From: Saccoglossus kowalevskii
Lineage: Eukaryota; Hemichordata; Enteropneusta; Harrimaniidae
Direction: 5' to 3'
NCBI RefSeq assembly: GCF_000003605.2
Contig: NW_003145785.1
Coordinates: 144,900-181,278 of the forward strand
DNA length: 36,379 nt
Within the stretch, counting starts at the first letter, position 1. Each line of letters begins with the position of its first letter. Shown piece after piece: positions 22,746-32,655 of this stretch. The notes beneath the pieces are model-generated. The model ran no database searches. It had not been told where the DNA came from and saw nothing but the letters and a program-made list of their open reading frames with translations. A program made the position numbers and the translations under genes.

Positions 22746-23784
22746 TACAGCAGCAGCAATTAGAACTATGTAAACCTTCCATCTTTGTCTAGTCATTGCA
22801 AGTATTTTACAGATTTGAATTAGTAGTATATATATATATACAAGACCTTTGATAGGAATTTGATTAAATTACCATCTTTTAAACATTTGAACTGGAACAT
22901 TTGGTGGCAAATATACATCTTTCTTTATAACATTGAAAAGTTATGAGATGAACATGTTCAGCAGATGGAAGTTTAGGGGTAAATATTACAGTAAACCAAA
23001 GACTTGTATATTCTAGTATAAATTACCAGCTTACAGAATTACTTTGCTGCTACTACCCAGAGCAGATGTTCAGTCCATTTAACCATGTTCTTTAAGAGAA
23101 AACAATAAGTAGTGCCTGTTGAAGGTTTACAGCTATCAGGTAAACAGTTTTTCTGGAACATACCACTATAGGACTGACCTAAAATAACTTGTCTTCTAAC
23201 ACTAGAGGGCAGTAACCTTATGACCTTTGACCTTGCACCACTGATGGTTATCAATCATGTGTGTCTGCAACACAATAACTGTTGACTTGGTCAGCAGGTG
23301 GAGTTATTAAAATATTACTAATTAATTATGATCTGTTATTTTTAGTTTATCATATACATATTGTAGAAAAAACATGCACTTTTATGTACTAATATTAAAA
23401 TTATAATAAACTTTAATGAGGGCAACATGAGTATTCAATTATCTTTCCTATGGATCTCTAATGTGTGATAAAGGCAACACTATTTGATTGCATACCAGTA
23501 CTTTTATTTCAGGTATGCCATATTTGCTTGTTGTTCTAACTAGGTTTTGATGAACTTTGGCCATAGATGACTTCACACAGAAAGCTTCAACACACTGACA
23601 ACATTCTCTGTGTGGTCTCAGTCTTGAAGGAACAATAGCTCTGATTTGGAATATTTGTTTTGTTTTAATAAATATTACCACAAAGATGACCAAATCTTGT
23701 TTTAGACACAATTGCATGGGCAAAGTGACCCTAAACAAGGCTAATGTCACATAAATGAGATGTGAAAACAAATTAATTTCCACA
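22746..23784. other. noncoding with regulatory-like motifs and a possible decayed zinc-finger piece
   Basis: The stretch contains the CTCF-like and DR1 motifs listed separately. A 113-codon minus frame (23448-23789) includes RPHRECCQCVEAFCVKSS, which has the spacing C-x2-C-x3-F seen in C2H2 fingers. The histidine part is out of register (only one well-placed H), so it is at best a decayed or chance finger. Confidence 0.4.
23200..23235. promoter_or_regulatory. CTCF-core-like motif next to a perfect DR1 element
   Basis: CACTAGAGGGCAG at 23200-23212 fits the CTCF core CASYAGRKGGCRS at every position. TGACCTTTGACCT at 23221-23233 is a perfect DR1 (AGGTCAAAGGTCA on the minus strand), bound by RXR, HNF4 and COUP-TF type receptors. 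The following TG makes the minus-strand half-site CAAGGTCA. Function is inferred from motif identity only. Confidence 0.4.
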
Positions 23785-24070
23785 TGCAAGTGTTTGAGAT
23801 GACCCTACACTGCAAGTTTTTAAGATGACCCTACACTGCAAGTTTTTAAGATGACCCTACACTGCAAGTTTTTAAGATGACCCTACACTGCAAGTGTTTG
23901 AGATGACCCTGCACTGCAAGTTTTTAAGATGACCCTGCACTGCAAGTTTTTAAGATGACCCTACACTGCAAGTTTTTAAGATGATCCTACACTGCAAGTT
24001 TTAGAGATGACCCTACACTGCAAGTTTTTAAGATGACCCTACACTGCAAGTTTTTGAGATGACCCTACAC
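23785..24070. repeat. 26-bp minisatellite, exactly 11 copies
   Basis: The unit begins TGCAAGTTTTTAAGATGACC and ends CTACAC. The array is 286 bases with no indels. Variants are TGTTTGAG or TTTTTGAG for TTTTTAAG, TGCAC for TACAC, and one ATGATCC. Confidence 0.97.
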
Positions 24071-25886
24071 TGTTCCTATACCCTACCACATCATGAATAG
24101 CAATCTGCTTACATGAACATCCACAACTACAGCTGCCGCACAAGACATAAACACGACTACAATCACTGAAATGGCCAGCCTACATAATTACAATCAGTCT
24201 CGGCAATTAGACTAGTAAATATGTTTGCTTTACGGGTCACGCTTGCATGAACTATCGTCACTAATAATCCAGGTCGATTACAATCCCACTCCACATGTGA
24301 CACCATTCAAGAACTAGTTTACTATCACATGATACATGTATGGTGAATTTACATGTGTAACCAGTATGTTTGGCTAAGCTCAAGTGGTGAAACTAATCTA
24401 GAACAACTTTGTCTAAACTATCGCCAGATAAGATTAATTCTATACTGTCCCACTCAGCCAACTTTGAAACTTGGAGTCCAGTTCAAATCCAAGTCCTTTA
24501 CTAGTATAGCAATATCTGTAACAAATCCAGACAACATCCAGTTCTGCAACAGTGAAAATATTGAAAAGTTTTCCAAGACAGGTAGTCCACAACCAGCTTT
24601 GAAACAGGCTGTCCAATGCAAACTTGGAAGTGTGAATATTGAACTTTCCCAAGACGACCTGGAAAACCCATTCTTATATAAGCATAAAATCTACATAAAA
24701 TAGAAAACTGTCTATTCTATTCTACGCAGCCAAAAAAATGCTATTCGCACCAAACTCGGGATACTTTAACACTCAAAATACTTGAAAGTCATCAAATTAA
24801 AGTTCAAAATCGATAGAACAGCAGCCTGAGGGCCAAAACTTGGGTGTTGTCAAGGTACATCTCTGACAATATTGGTGTCAAAGTAATTGAAACTCTGAAG
24901 AAAATTCTGAACATGGGTGTGGCTGAGATTGCAAAGACTATATTTACTAACATTAGTACAGGGAATAAGGCAAAACTACCTGTTCCATTAAAATACAGTT
25001 TTGTTTTTTTTTCTTTCTTTTCAAACTCAATACAATGAGCTTTATTATGAGCTGTTGTCTTGACGACAATATTATATACTACAATGGATAAAACTCTGAA
25101 GATGAATGTTTTCAGTTGTGTCCCTTCAGTTTTTGCATATTGATTGACATTTGAAACCATGCAAACACTTGTCCACTGATGTACATAATAGTTGATAAGA
25201 GGTATTGACTTATCCTGGGGGTTTATTTACATTTCTGGGTCACAATACTAAACCTAATCTGTTAAAAAAAAAAAAAATCACTATATTTGCTCTGTAAGAA
25301 GTGCCTCTAGCATTTGTCCTATCAACACAGATTACCATGCTGACAGTTATAAATTAATTGGAATATTTCTAATACAGATTTCAGCTACCATGTACGATAC
25401 TGTTGATCTACAGAAAAAACAGATTTGAACCAGAAAGATTTTATTCATACCAAAATGCCAACAAATTATTTCAAACAAATATTTTCTAATATTTATGGAC
25501 AAACTTTTAAACTGTATTTCCTCTATCAGGTGTCCACAGAATTTGTCAGATAGAAGGATGTAACTGGTGAGATATGTGATAAAAATCTCATTTGAATTCG
25601 TGTGAATTGTGGGATACATGTAATTACAAAATTCCAAAATAAAGATGCATGTACATTTCTAGAAATACTACTGCGAATGAAACATTGAACGAGTCTGTGA
25701 CAGAACTGCTAAGTGTTTGTTTCAGGCTGTTTTTGCCATTGTATTGCTTATTTGCATAGAGTGTATTGCATCTTCAGCTACTTTCTCACACGTCTAAAAA
25801 ACGCTGGTGTTGACACTGTTTTTTTGTTGTGCAAATGTTTCCTAATCTGCTTAATTGTCAGCTTGCTTGCGTTCTCACTTTAATAG
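24071..25886. other. noncoding or unrecognised; two longest non-repeat frames of the window
   Basis: A 116-codon plus frame (24353-24703) contains two related peptides, PTLKLGVQFK and PALKQAVQCK. A 118-codon minus frame (24804-25160) overlaps a 64-codon plus frame beginning MLSRYISDNIGVKVIETLKK. None has a recognisable domain, and no convincing splice signals flank them, so I do not call them genes. Confidence 0.35.
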
Positions 25887-26386
25887 TAAAAACACTGGTG
25901 TTTTGCGCCCTCAACGAATCATATCACAAAAAGGTCAGTAAATAAATGGAAAGGTCAATCGACAAAATGGCGTTCCCTCTGGTAAATGCATTTGCTTTGT
26001 TTCTGTTTTTCCGCATGTTTTACGCTTGAAAAGAAGGCAATGACAATCGATTAATCAAGATTAGAAGAGCAAGAAATCGCCAACTTGTTAGGTCGAACAA
26101 GACTTGTATGAATAACGCAACAATAGACCCAGCAACCCGAGCGATTCGAACTCTACAACGTGGAAACAACTGGTGGGAAGGAATAAAGGAAAATTCGACT
26201 TGTAGCCTCTGATGCCATCTTGTGTAATGTCAAGCAAAAAATCGGCGATAGGGCGTTTGGCCGTCGCATTGTGTTTCACATGGCACATTCCATTGTGCAA
26301 GAGCCAGTGTGACTACAGCGTTTAGGAATCTGGTCCACCCCTTTTACAACGGTGTCAAAAACGCCAACACTACAACGGCGTATTCT
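25887..26386 (+). mobile_element. remnant of a Harbinger-like DNA transposon
   Basis: The segment encloses a transposase-like fragment (listed separately). Weakly paired ends, ACTGGTGTTTTGCGCC (from about 25893) and GGTGTCAAAAACGCCAACAC (26352-26371), could be degenerate terminal inverted repeats. The boundaries are uncertain, and a second left candidate, CGCTGGTGTTGACAC, lies near 25803. Confidence 0.3.
25967..26212 (+). pseudogene. N-terminal fragment resembling Harbinger-type transposase
   Basis: The sequence reads from ATG at 25967 (context CAAAATGGCG) through 81 codons to TGA at 26210, with one in-frame TGA at 26027-26029. After that stop comes a basic stretch, LIKIRRARNRQLVRSN, and then TLQRGNNWWEGIKENS. 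An arginine-rich start followed by a W-W motif resembles the region before the helix-turn-helix and DDE domain of PIF/Harbinger transposases in animals. The catalytic domain is absent. This assignment rests on recalled family resemblance over about 50 residues and could be wrong. Confidence 0.4.
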
Positions 26387-26525
26387 GGTCACACACACAT
26401 TTTAAGAATGTTCTCAAATAAAAGGCGTTGTCACAACGACTTATTTTGTCTAGAGAGAACACCACTTATGTTGCCTTTCTGTGATAGGGTGATAATCTTG
26501 CTCATGTCGGTTTCCATAATCAAAA

Positions 26526-26690
26526 ACTTTTACAGCTGTAGGATTGTCACCTGCGCACCCACAGGAATTGAGTCCCAAGCGACGATAACACATGCAAAAA
26601 CCACAAAGACTCATGGGTAGATGCTTGTTTGTAAACAATGTCAGACTATGGCGATCTGACGCATGCGCAGGGAACGACACCCATGCTTCA
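26526..26690 (+). mobile_element. MITE family 2, copy 1
   Basis: The left end (ATTGTCACCTGCGCA, near 26543) and the right end (TGCGCAGGGAACGACACCC, 26664-26682) are inverted repeats. The body aligns in reverse orientation with 28793-28964 through GACTCATGGGTAGA, GCTTGTTTGTAAACAATG and AATTGAGTCCCAA. No protein is encoded. Confidence 0.7.
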
Positions 26691-27510
26691 AGCGTCCACG
26701 GTGTTCAATGATACCATTGGTTAGAAATAACACATCAACCACACGCTCACAACTTGCACTGAATAAGATCCTCATCACATATCCCCATGCCATTGGTTGC
26801 TAAGTTACATTCTTTTGTTTTATAAATCCTAGACCATGTCCAGATGTATATTAGGAGACATTTCTGGTGTAATTTGTGGCTAAAAATCCAACGGTGTACA
26901 TTAATTTGTAACAAGAAAGAATATTCCTTAATCTTCAATGTCTTCTCGTTGTCTTGTTTCTATAGAAATCTGGGGCGACTGACCGACTCTTGTTGGTTCC
27001 AATTCGTGCAGGTACAATGTATGCTGCCACCGCTGTCATCTTTTATAGGCAATATAAGCCACATTCTCAGTTAATGGAAGTCCCTGTCTGAACAGACATT
27101 AATAATCCCATATTTTGGGTAATCTTCTGATAATTACTCTCTAATACCCGCACAATATTTTTATATTCAGTATCAACCAATTTTGTTCAGACGGTACTAA
27201 GGTAATATTATATACAGAACAAATGAAATTCAACGCATGTGGAATACAAGAAAGGAGGCTGATCAATTGTAACCCTACTAATATCTTACAATTAGTTTGA
27301 AAATCGCCAGAAAATAGAATTGTTGGTATGAAAGGTATTTGTGGCTCATTTCTTAGGTGTGCAGATAATTTAGAATTATATTACTCCATGGCATAAGATA
27401 TGATCAGTCTAACCATTGATTAACTAGATCGCTATGTCACTATGCTACTCACATTCCAAACGTTTTTCAGCAAAATACAGTGACCGCAATTGGAAGCTAT
27501 GAACAGACCA
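26691..27510. other. noncoding, nothing recognised
   Basis: Unique A+T-rich DNA. Overlapping 63- and 76-codon frames on opposite strands (26747-27074) show no domain. Confidence 0.5.
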
Positions 27511-27915
27511 TTTTCCGCTCACTACGAGATCGCAATTCATGCGTGAAATCAAATGTAAAAACAGGACAAACAAGGATCATTCGGCAAACGCGAAAGTGTT
27601 TTTGGGACTTTCCACGCTTAAAGGGCGGCAGTCGTCGCGCCGCTTCCTGTTCGATATGGGACTCAAAGCGACGTATACAACGCGTGTAAAATACATTGCT
27701 TATTTACATAAAATTCGAACACGTGCTGCGCGACGACCACCGTGCTTTAATAATGTGCTATACACATTTGACGATGGACAATTTTTATGAAGTAAGGATA
27801 TGTAAATGCCATATTTCCCTTTGAAACTCAGAAGTTCAAAATAACAAATTTTTTTTCAGCAGATTTGCAATTCGCACCTTCAAGCATTATGCATGATATT
27901 GTAGTGAACGGAAAA
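27511..27915 (+). mobile_element. MITE family 1, compact copy
   Basis: The left end, TTTTCCGCTCACTACGAGAT, pairs with the right end, which reverse-complemented reads TTTTCCGTTCACTACAATAT. The flanks show CCA or ACCA on both sides (27507-27510 and from 27915), a plausible target-site duplication. The 405-bp body is GC-richer than its surroundings and has no transposase. Two overlapping frames of 69 and 83 codons inside are not conserved as proteins. This copy shows what the split copy at 19319-21146 looked like before insertion. Confidence 0.75.
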
Positions 27916-28792
27916 CCACTTATTCATCATCTCTCACATAATAGACCTGCATAATAAATTCATATTTAATTTCTTGAATTTTTATCAAGACTCGTAGCCA
28001 ATGAGGAAATCCTTCCCAAGGTGTTCGTTTGTAAAGCATGTTATTTCCAGCTTATAAAGTTGCCTCAAATCCATTAGGTACAAGCCAAGTGATTGGTTCT
28101 CTAAAAATATATTTGCATATGTACTTTTTTGAGGTAGCGTAGTAACCTGGTTATTTTATCAGACAGGCTTTATTTACGACAATGTTCATACAAAATTAAT
28201 TTAGTGACATCATGTTGCTTTCATTCATTACAAACCAAATTACATCTCAACTCTTCCACTGAACTAGCTTCAGCTTCAGATAGAAAGATCAATTTTGTGA
28301 TTGGCCGACGAGCAGCCAGTTGCAAAACTCATTCCCTTATTCACATGTTGAAAAATCATATTTTTTTTCCGGTATTGTTGAGGCTGAAACGACCAGTCAC
28401 GATTTTGCAATAACACCATCCTTTTCCAACTACATCCCCAATTTTCAGAAAAATCTTATTTTTTCTTATCCAAGCCTTTCAACACAGCAACTTTTTTCCT
28501 CCCAAACTATTAATTTTACGCGTCTTGAAAACAGCTTCACCAATAACAAGTGACATTCAATTGTACTGTAATATTAGGGCAGTCTTCGTACAAGATTTAT
28601 AAGAAATTTCCCAAAGGGGATTAAGCAACACTCACAATATAGTAATTTAAAGCAATTGCTTGTTGTACAGGATTACTAGCAGCAAAATATTTAAATGAAT
28701 GTCTGGCCAAGAACTATTATTATGGTTATTGCGAACAAATGGTCTTATCTATTTAAATACATCAAATTTCTGCAGGAAGTATGTAGATTGTA
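27916..28792. other. noncoding, nothing recognised
   Basis: Unique sequence with two overlapping chance-like frames at 28204-28553. Confidence 0.5.
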
Positions 28793-28964
28793 TTTAAAGC
28801 AGAGGTGTCGTCACCTGCGCATGTCTCAGATGGCCATAGCGTGTCATTGTTTACAAACAAGCGTCTACCCATGAGTCTTTGCGCTTTAAGCATACATGTA
28901 CATTGTTATCATCGGTTGGGACTCGATTCCCGCACATGTGCAGGTGACGACCCTCCCCTTTAAA
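28793..28964 (-). mobile_element. MITE family 2, copy 2
   Basis: The ends TTTAAAGCAGAGGTGTCGTC and, reverse-complemented, TTTAAAGGGGAGGGTCGTC are followed by CACCTGCGCATG or CACCTGCACATG, giving terminal inverted repeats of roughly 30 bp. The 172-bp element is flanked by the T/A-rich sequence TTTAAA on both sides. It is in opposite orientation to the copy at 26526. Confidence 0.75.
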
Positions 28965-29038
28965 TTTGTCGCACATCACATGCTTGAATTGTATGTAAAC
29001 AAACAACATATTATAGTACATGTGTTGTATATGCCACA

Positions 29039-29160
29039 TGGGCAGTACCGGTAGTCGCCATGCATATTCAATATGGGTCCCACAGAGACATATGTAACAG
29101 ATGCAAAATAAAATGTCCGTTTAAATAAAAATCAAACACGTGTTGTACTGAACACCACCC
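29039..29160 (+). mobile_element. MITE family 1, truncated copy
   Basis: It aligns only with the central part of the 27511 copy: GGGCAGTACCGGTAGTCGCC, ATATGGGTCCCA, AAATCAAACACGTG and GAACACCACCC match GGGCGGCAGTCGTCGCGCC, ATATGGGACTCA, AAATTCGAACACGTG and CGACGACCACC. Neither terminal inverted repeat is present. Confidence 0.55.
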
Positions 29161-29755
29161 AGTTATATATAATATTTAACAGCTTAAATTTCGCGAGAAA
29201 AAATAGCACAAAAGTGTTGAGAAATTGTGAATTATAATTACAAATTGTGTGTAAATGTACATAATGTATTACCTTACTAAATTGTTATATCGTGCTTGTG
29301 TACTATGTAGGACTTAATTACACAAAGAATATTATTTTTCTGCTCATTATAACTAAATGTTCTAAATTGAATCCTGGAAAATATTCAAAGGTAACCTTAA
29401 AACATGTCTTTCATAACTTTTTTCCCATCTAATGAATATCTCTTCAACATCAAATCTGCTAAAATTATATTCATACTCTTGCTATAGTAGTTATTGTTAT
29501 TTATTTTGCGTAGAAACGACATAATTACAAGAAATACAAATAAGATCTTTAAGAATTAGCGATCATGCTGCTCTGAAGAAAACCATGACAATAGTTTGGA
29601 AGAATTATTCATATCCATGATGGCCCTTAAATTATTAATAAGTAATCATAGAACAAAATGTTACAATAGAGCATACATGTAGTAGAATGACATTGTGCTT
29701 AAGAAATTTACTCTAGAAGTCTAGCTAGAATATAATTTTTAAGAGATGGTAGTTC
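29161..29755. other. noncoding, nothing recognised
   Basis: A+T-rich with no frame or terminus of note. Confidence 0.5.
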
Positions 29756-29922
29756 CATAGACCATATCGCAATTACAATTTTTAGTGCATCATGGGTTAG
29801 TTTATTAGGGTTTCATGAACGGGCACACTTTGTGATTGGTGGAGTTGTGTACGATTATGGTTCGATTCAGTCAAAATGATCCCACAATGCACTAAAATTT
29901 GGAATTGCGATATGATCTACTG
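29756..29922. mobile_element. MITE family 3 (167 bp, long TIRs)
   Basis: The left arm, 29756-29796 (CATAGACCATATCGCAATT ... TTTTAGTGCATCATGGG), pairs with the right arm, 29881-29922, whose reverse complement reads CAGTAGATCATATCGCAATT ... TTTTAGTGCATTGTGGG. The arms are about 40 bp with few mismatches, around an 84-bp centre. No target-site duplication is obvious, and no other copy lies in the window. Confidence 0.75.
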
Positions 29923-30428
29923 TGATATTAGGTCGTCCCTCAGCTTAAGTTACACTGGTACAATTTTTAAAATTAGTAGCCCTGGGACAAGAATCAAGAG
30001 TCAATGTGCCTTGGGCCACTATCAATTTTGAGTTCGGAGAACGGATATGCATGTGAGAAAATGGATTTCATTTTGTGTCAATGTGTTACACTGCATTCTG
30101 CTGGTGTAATGAACCCAATTGTCAAACTGAGAAGGCCACAACCCCCATTTCTGTTCTCATCACGTATTTGGGCAAAATAAAACAAATATTGTGTTTTCCT
30201 GAAATATAGTGTTTTATTTTATTTTTCCTAATGAGCAGTACTCAAATAGTTGAACCATCTAAATAGAAAAAAATCAATATCTAATTTGCATATTAATCAA
30301 TATTTTGAGCTTATTCAGATAAACTTTTAGACTATGGGCAAGTAGGACTACCAGAAACAAAAGATTTATTTAGCATTATATGTACATACAAAGAATATCA
30401 AATTGTTCAACTATTACTATCAAATACA
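29923..30428. other. noncoding, nothing recognised
   Basis: Only an isolated TTTGCATATTAATCAAT motif near 30285, related to the octamer-type repeats, stands out. Confidence 0.45.
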
Positions 30429-31110
30429 ACTGCAACAACCAGCATAATATTTACCTAAATGTGTATGATCTATTGAAAATTATTGATAATATTTATGAAG
30501 GAGACCTATCGTAAAATCTGTATTAAAAGCCACATCCCTAATAGAAGTCGCACCCATTCTTTTTGAATAATTGAGATCCAAACATTCATCATTTCTCATA
30601 TGTGTAGATGCTCTAATAGAAGCCGCATCTCCTCAATTGCATTGTACCATTTCAATACAAGTCGTGGTTTTTAATACAGATTTTACAGTACATGTCATAA
30701 GTTCTGGCCATCTCATCATTTATAAATAACTGCAACAACAAACTATACCAGCATAATAATTACCTACATATGTATGATTTATTGAAAATTATTGATAATA
30801 TTTATGGACGAGATCTACATGTCATAATGTTCTGACCATCACATCGTATAAATAACTGTAATAACAAACTATGCCAGCATACATGTACCAGGGTAATAAT
30901 TGAACTATACCCTAAATATGTGTGATTTATTGAAACTTATTGATAATATTTATAAAGGAGACCTAGATGTCATAATGTTCTGGTCATCATATTATATATA
31001 AATAACTGCAACAACAAACTATGCCAGCACACCAGGGTAATAATTGAACTATACTCTAAATATGTATGACTTATAGTAAATTATTGATAATATTTATGGA
31101 TTTGATGTAC
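30429..31110. repeat. tandem repeat of about 125-150 bp, four units, one interrupted
   Basis: Units begin with CTGCAACAAC(AAACTA) near 30430, 30730, 30856 and 31005. They share TATTGATAATATTTAT and CATGTCATAATGTT. The first unit is interrupted by the MITE at 30509-30688 and resumes after it. The units have diverged by substitutions and short indels, such as the added TACATGTACCAGGG. Confidence 0.9.
30509..30688. mobile_element. MITE family 4, TA target site, inserted in a tandem repeat unit
   Basis: The terminal inverted repeats TCGTAAAATCTGTATTAAAA and (reverse complement) CTGTAAAATCTGTATTAAAA differ mainly at the first two bases. TA flanks both sides (30507-30508 and 30689-30690). Sister units of the surrounding repeat have a single TA at this point (GAGATCTACATGTCAT), which is a readable empty site. 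A subterminal motif occurs twice: CTAATAGAAGTCGCACC and CTAATAGAAGCCGCATC. The TA duplication fits Tc1/mariner-type mobilisation. Confidence 0.9.
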
Positions 31111-31575
31111 ATGTCATAATGTTATGACCATACTTAAGATCACATCATACTAGTATTTGTAATACAAATTGCTTACAAGTACAAATGCTGTGAAGTACCA
31201 TGTGCCATAAATTGCTTTAACGTCATAAGAGGCAAACGTTTGTAAATAACTCTGGGGTCCTACAACACAGTGTCAGCAACTTTCATGTAATTTTATCTTC
31301 ACAAAGTCATCAAATTGTAAATTTTCGAGTATGCTCCATCAGAAGTGAATCCAACATATTTGTTTTGGTGGTGTTTTATGTACGCCATAGTTGAACCGTT
31401 CCACTGACACTAACTTGATTAACAGGTCAATACAGTTCAAATATTTTCTTGTATTGTTTATATTGATATTGATCATGCATGTAATCATTACAATACCTTA
31501 TAAGTATATTTAACTCACAATAAGCTAACAAAGTTCAGTATACCCAGGATTCTGTTACAATAAAAAGCAAATACA
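31111..31575. other. noncoding, nothing recognised
   Basis: A+T-rich unique sequence up to the SINE insertion site. Confidence 0.5.
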
Positions 31576-31970
31576 AATACCGGTCACTGGTAGCATAGTG
31601 GTTGTCGCATCAGACTCATGATCGGTTAGACCAAAGTTCAAATCCTACCTTAGGCTGAACAGGGTCGACCCCTACCCTGGGTGAGTGTACCACAGACTCA
31701 ATGGGAAGGCCAATTCCACTGGCAGAGATTCATTCACAAACGAATGCGACTTTGGGAGAACCTTGGTTAAGGTCTGCAGGTGCTTGTGTTCTAGCGAGCC
31801 TGGTTGACACCAGGATAGCGCATTACAAATTGCCATTTGACAGAAAGATGGCCACACAGCCCTGTCATGAAGTCCCAAACATGAATATGACTTCTGTGGC
31901 AAAATGCACTATGTGTCGTCAATAGTAGCACTTGCAATTTGCACACACACAAAAAAAAAAAAAAAAAAAA
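31576..31970 (+). mobile_element. full-length tRNA-derived SINE
   Basis: The 5' head is tRNA-like. The A box, TAGCATAGTGG, is at 31591-31601. An anticodon-loop-like ACTCATGATC follows, and the B box, AAGTTCAAATCC, is at 31634-31645, normally spaced for RNA polymerase III. A CAT at the anticodon position suggests a Met-type tRNA ancestor, but this is weak. An unrelated body of about 300 bp follows and ends in ACACAC plus a 20-base A tail. Direct repeats AAAAAGCAAATACA flank it (31562-31575 and 31966-31979), with the A's shared with the tail. The overlapping 74- and 76-codon frames inside are not genes. The intact boxes, tail and target duplication suggest a fairly young insertion. Confidence 0.92.
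31591..31645 (+). promoter_or_regulatory. internal RNA polymerase III promoter (A and B boxes) of the SINE
   Basis: TAGCATAGTGG matches the A-box consensus TRGCNNAGYGG exactly. AGTTCAAATCC matches the B-box consensus GGTTCRANTCC except at the first base. Confidence 0.85.
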
Positions 31971-31979
31971 GCAAATACA

Positions 31980-32655
31980 TTTGACCAAACTTTTGGTACA
32001 GAAGATAAGTAGCATTGAAGTCAAGCTTCCATTAGAAAGTATAACAATTACTTTCATAAATTTTGTCGAGTTATAATTTAAAACAAGAATTAAAATTTTA
32101 AATAATTTCAAATTATTATACTAATATACTTGCAGTGAACCTCTGTTACCCTGGTCAGAGCAATGATTTTTTTTTTTTTTTTTTTTTTAAATCAGCTCGC
32201 AATCTTTAACCACTGGTCAAAAGATACCACAGACAATCATTTTCTTGCTGGCATAAATCCAATACAACATAACACAAATATCGCCATGGTATGTGCTAAC
32301 ACAGTACATTTATCTTACTGTAGTAGCGTAAATAGATCAGTGCAAGATTAGTGTACTCAAAGCCAGATCAATATCAAAATAATTGGCACACACACACAAG
32401 AGATGTGTAAAATAGATTTTGCAGTTTTGTACAAATTCTACAACTTGCACAAACATTCACATAGCACAAAACATTTTTTTTTTCATTTCAGGCTATAATC
32501 TCTCTATAATTATTATTACAAGCAGAAAAAAGATCTATAATAATAAGGTTATTCCAAGGATACTGCAAAGTATGTACTCAGGCAGTACAGTTAGTCTATC
32601 TATAGTGCAAATTACCAAATTAATATGCACATACAGATTAGAGAACAGGGCAGTG
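31980..32655. other. noncoding; 22-base T run
   Basis: T run at 32167-32188 and short CA runs near 32390. The 62- and 89-codon frames here are low-complexity or unrecognised. Confidence 0.5.

Noticed and set aside
24804-25160. 118-codon minus-strand frame
   Set aside because: Hydrophobic low-complexity translation over T-rich antisense sequence. No recognisable family and no flanking signals.
31576-31650. Functional tRNA gene
   Set aside because: A and B boxes are present, but the cloverleaf arms do not pair well and the sequence continues into a SINE body with a poly(A) tail and target duplication.
31672-31925. 74- and 76-codon frames on both strands
   Set aside because: Both lie inside the SINE body.
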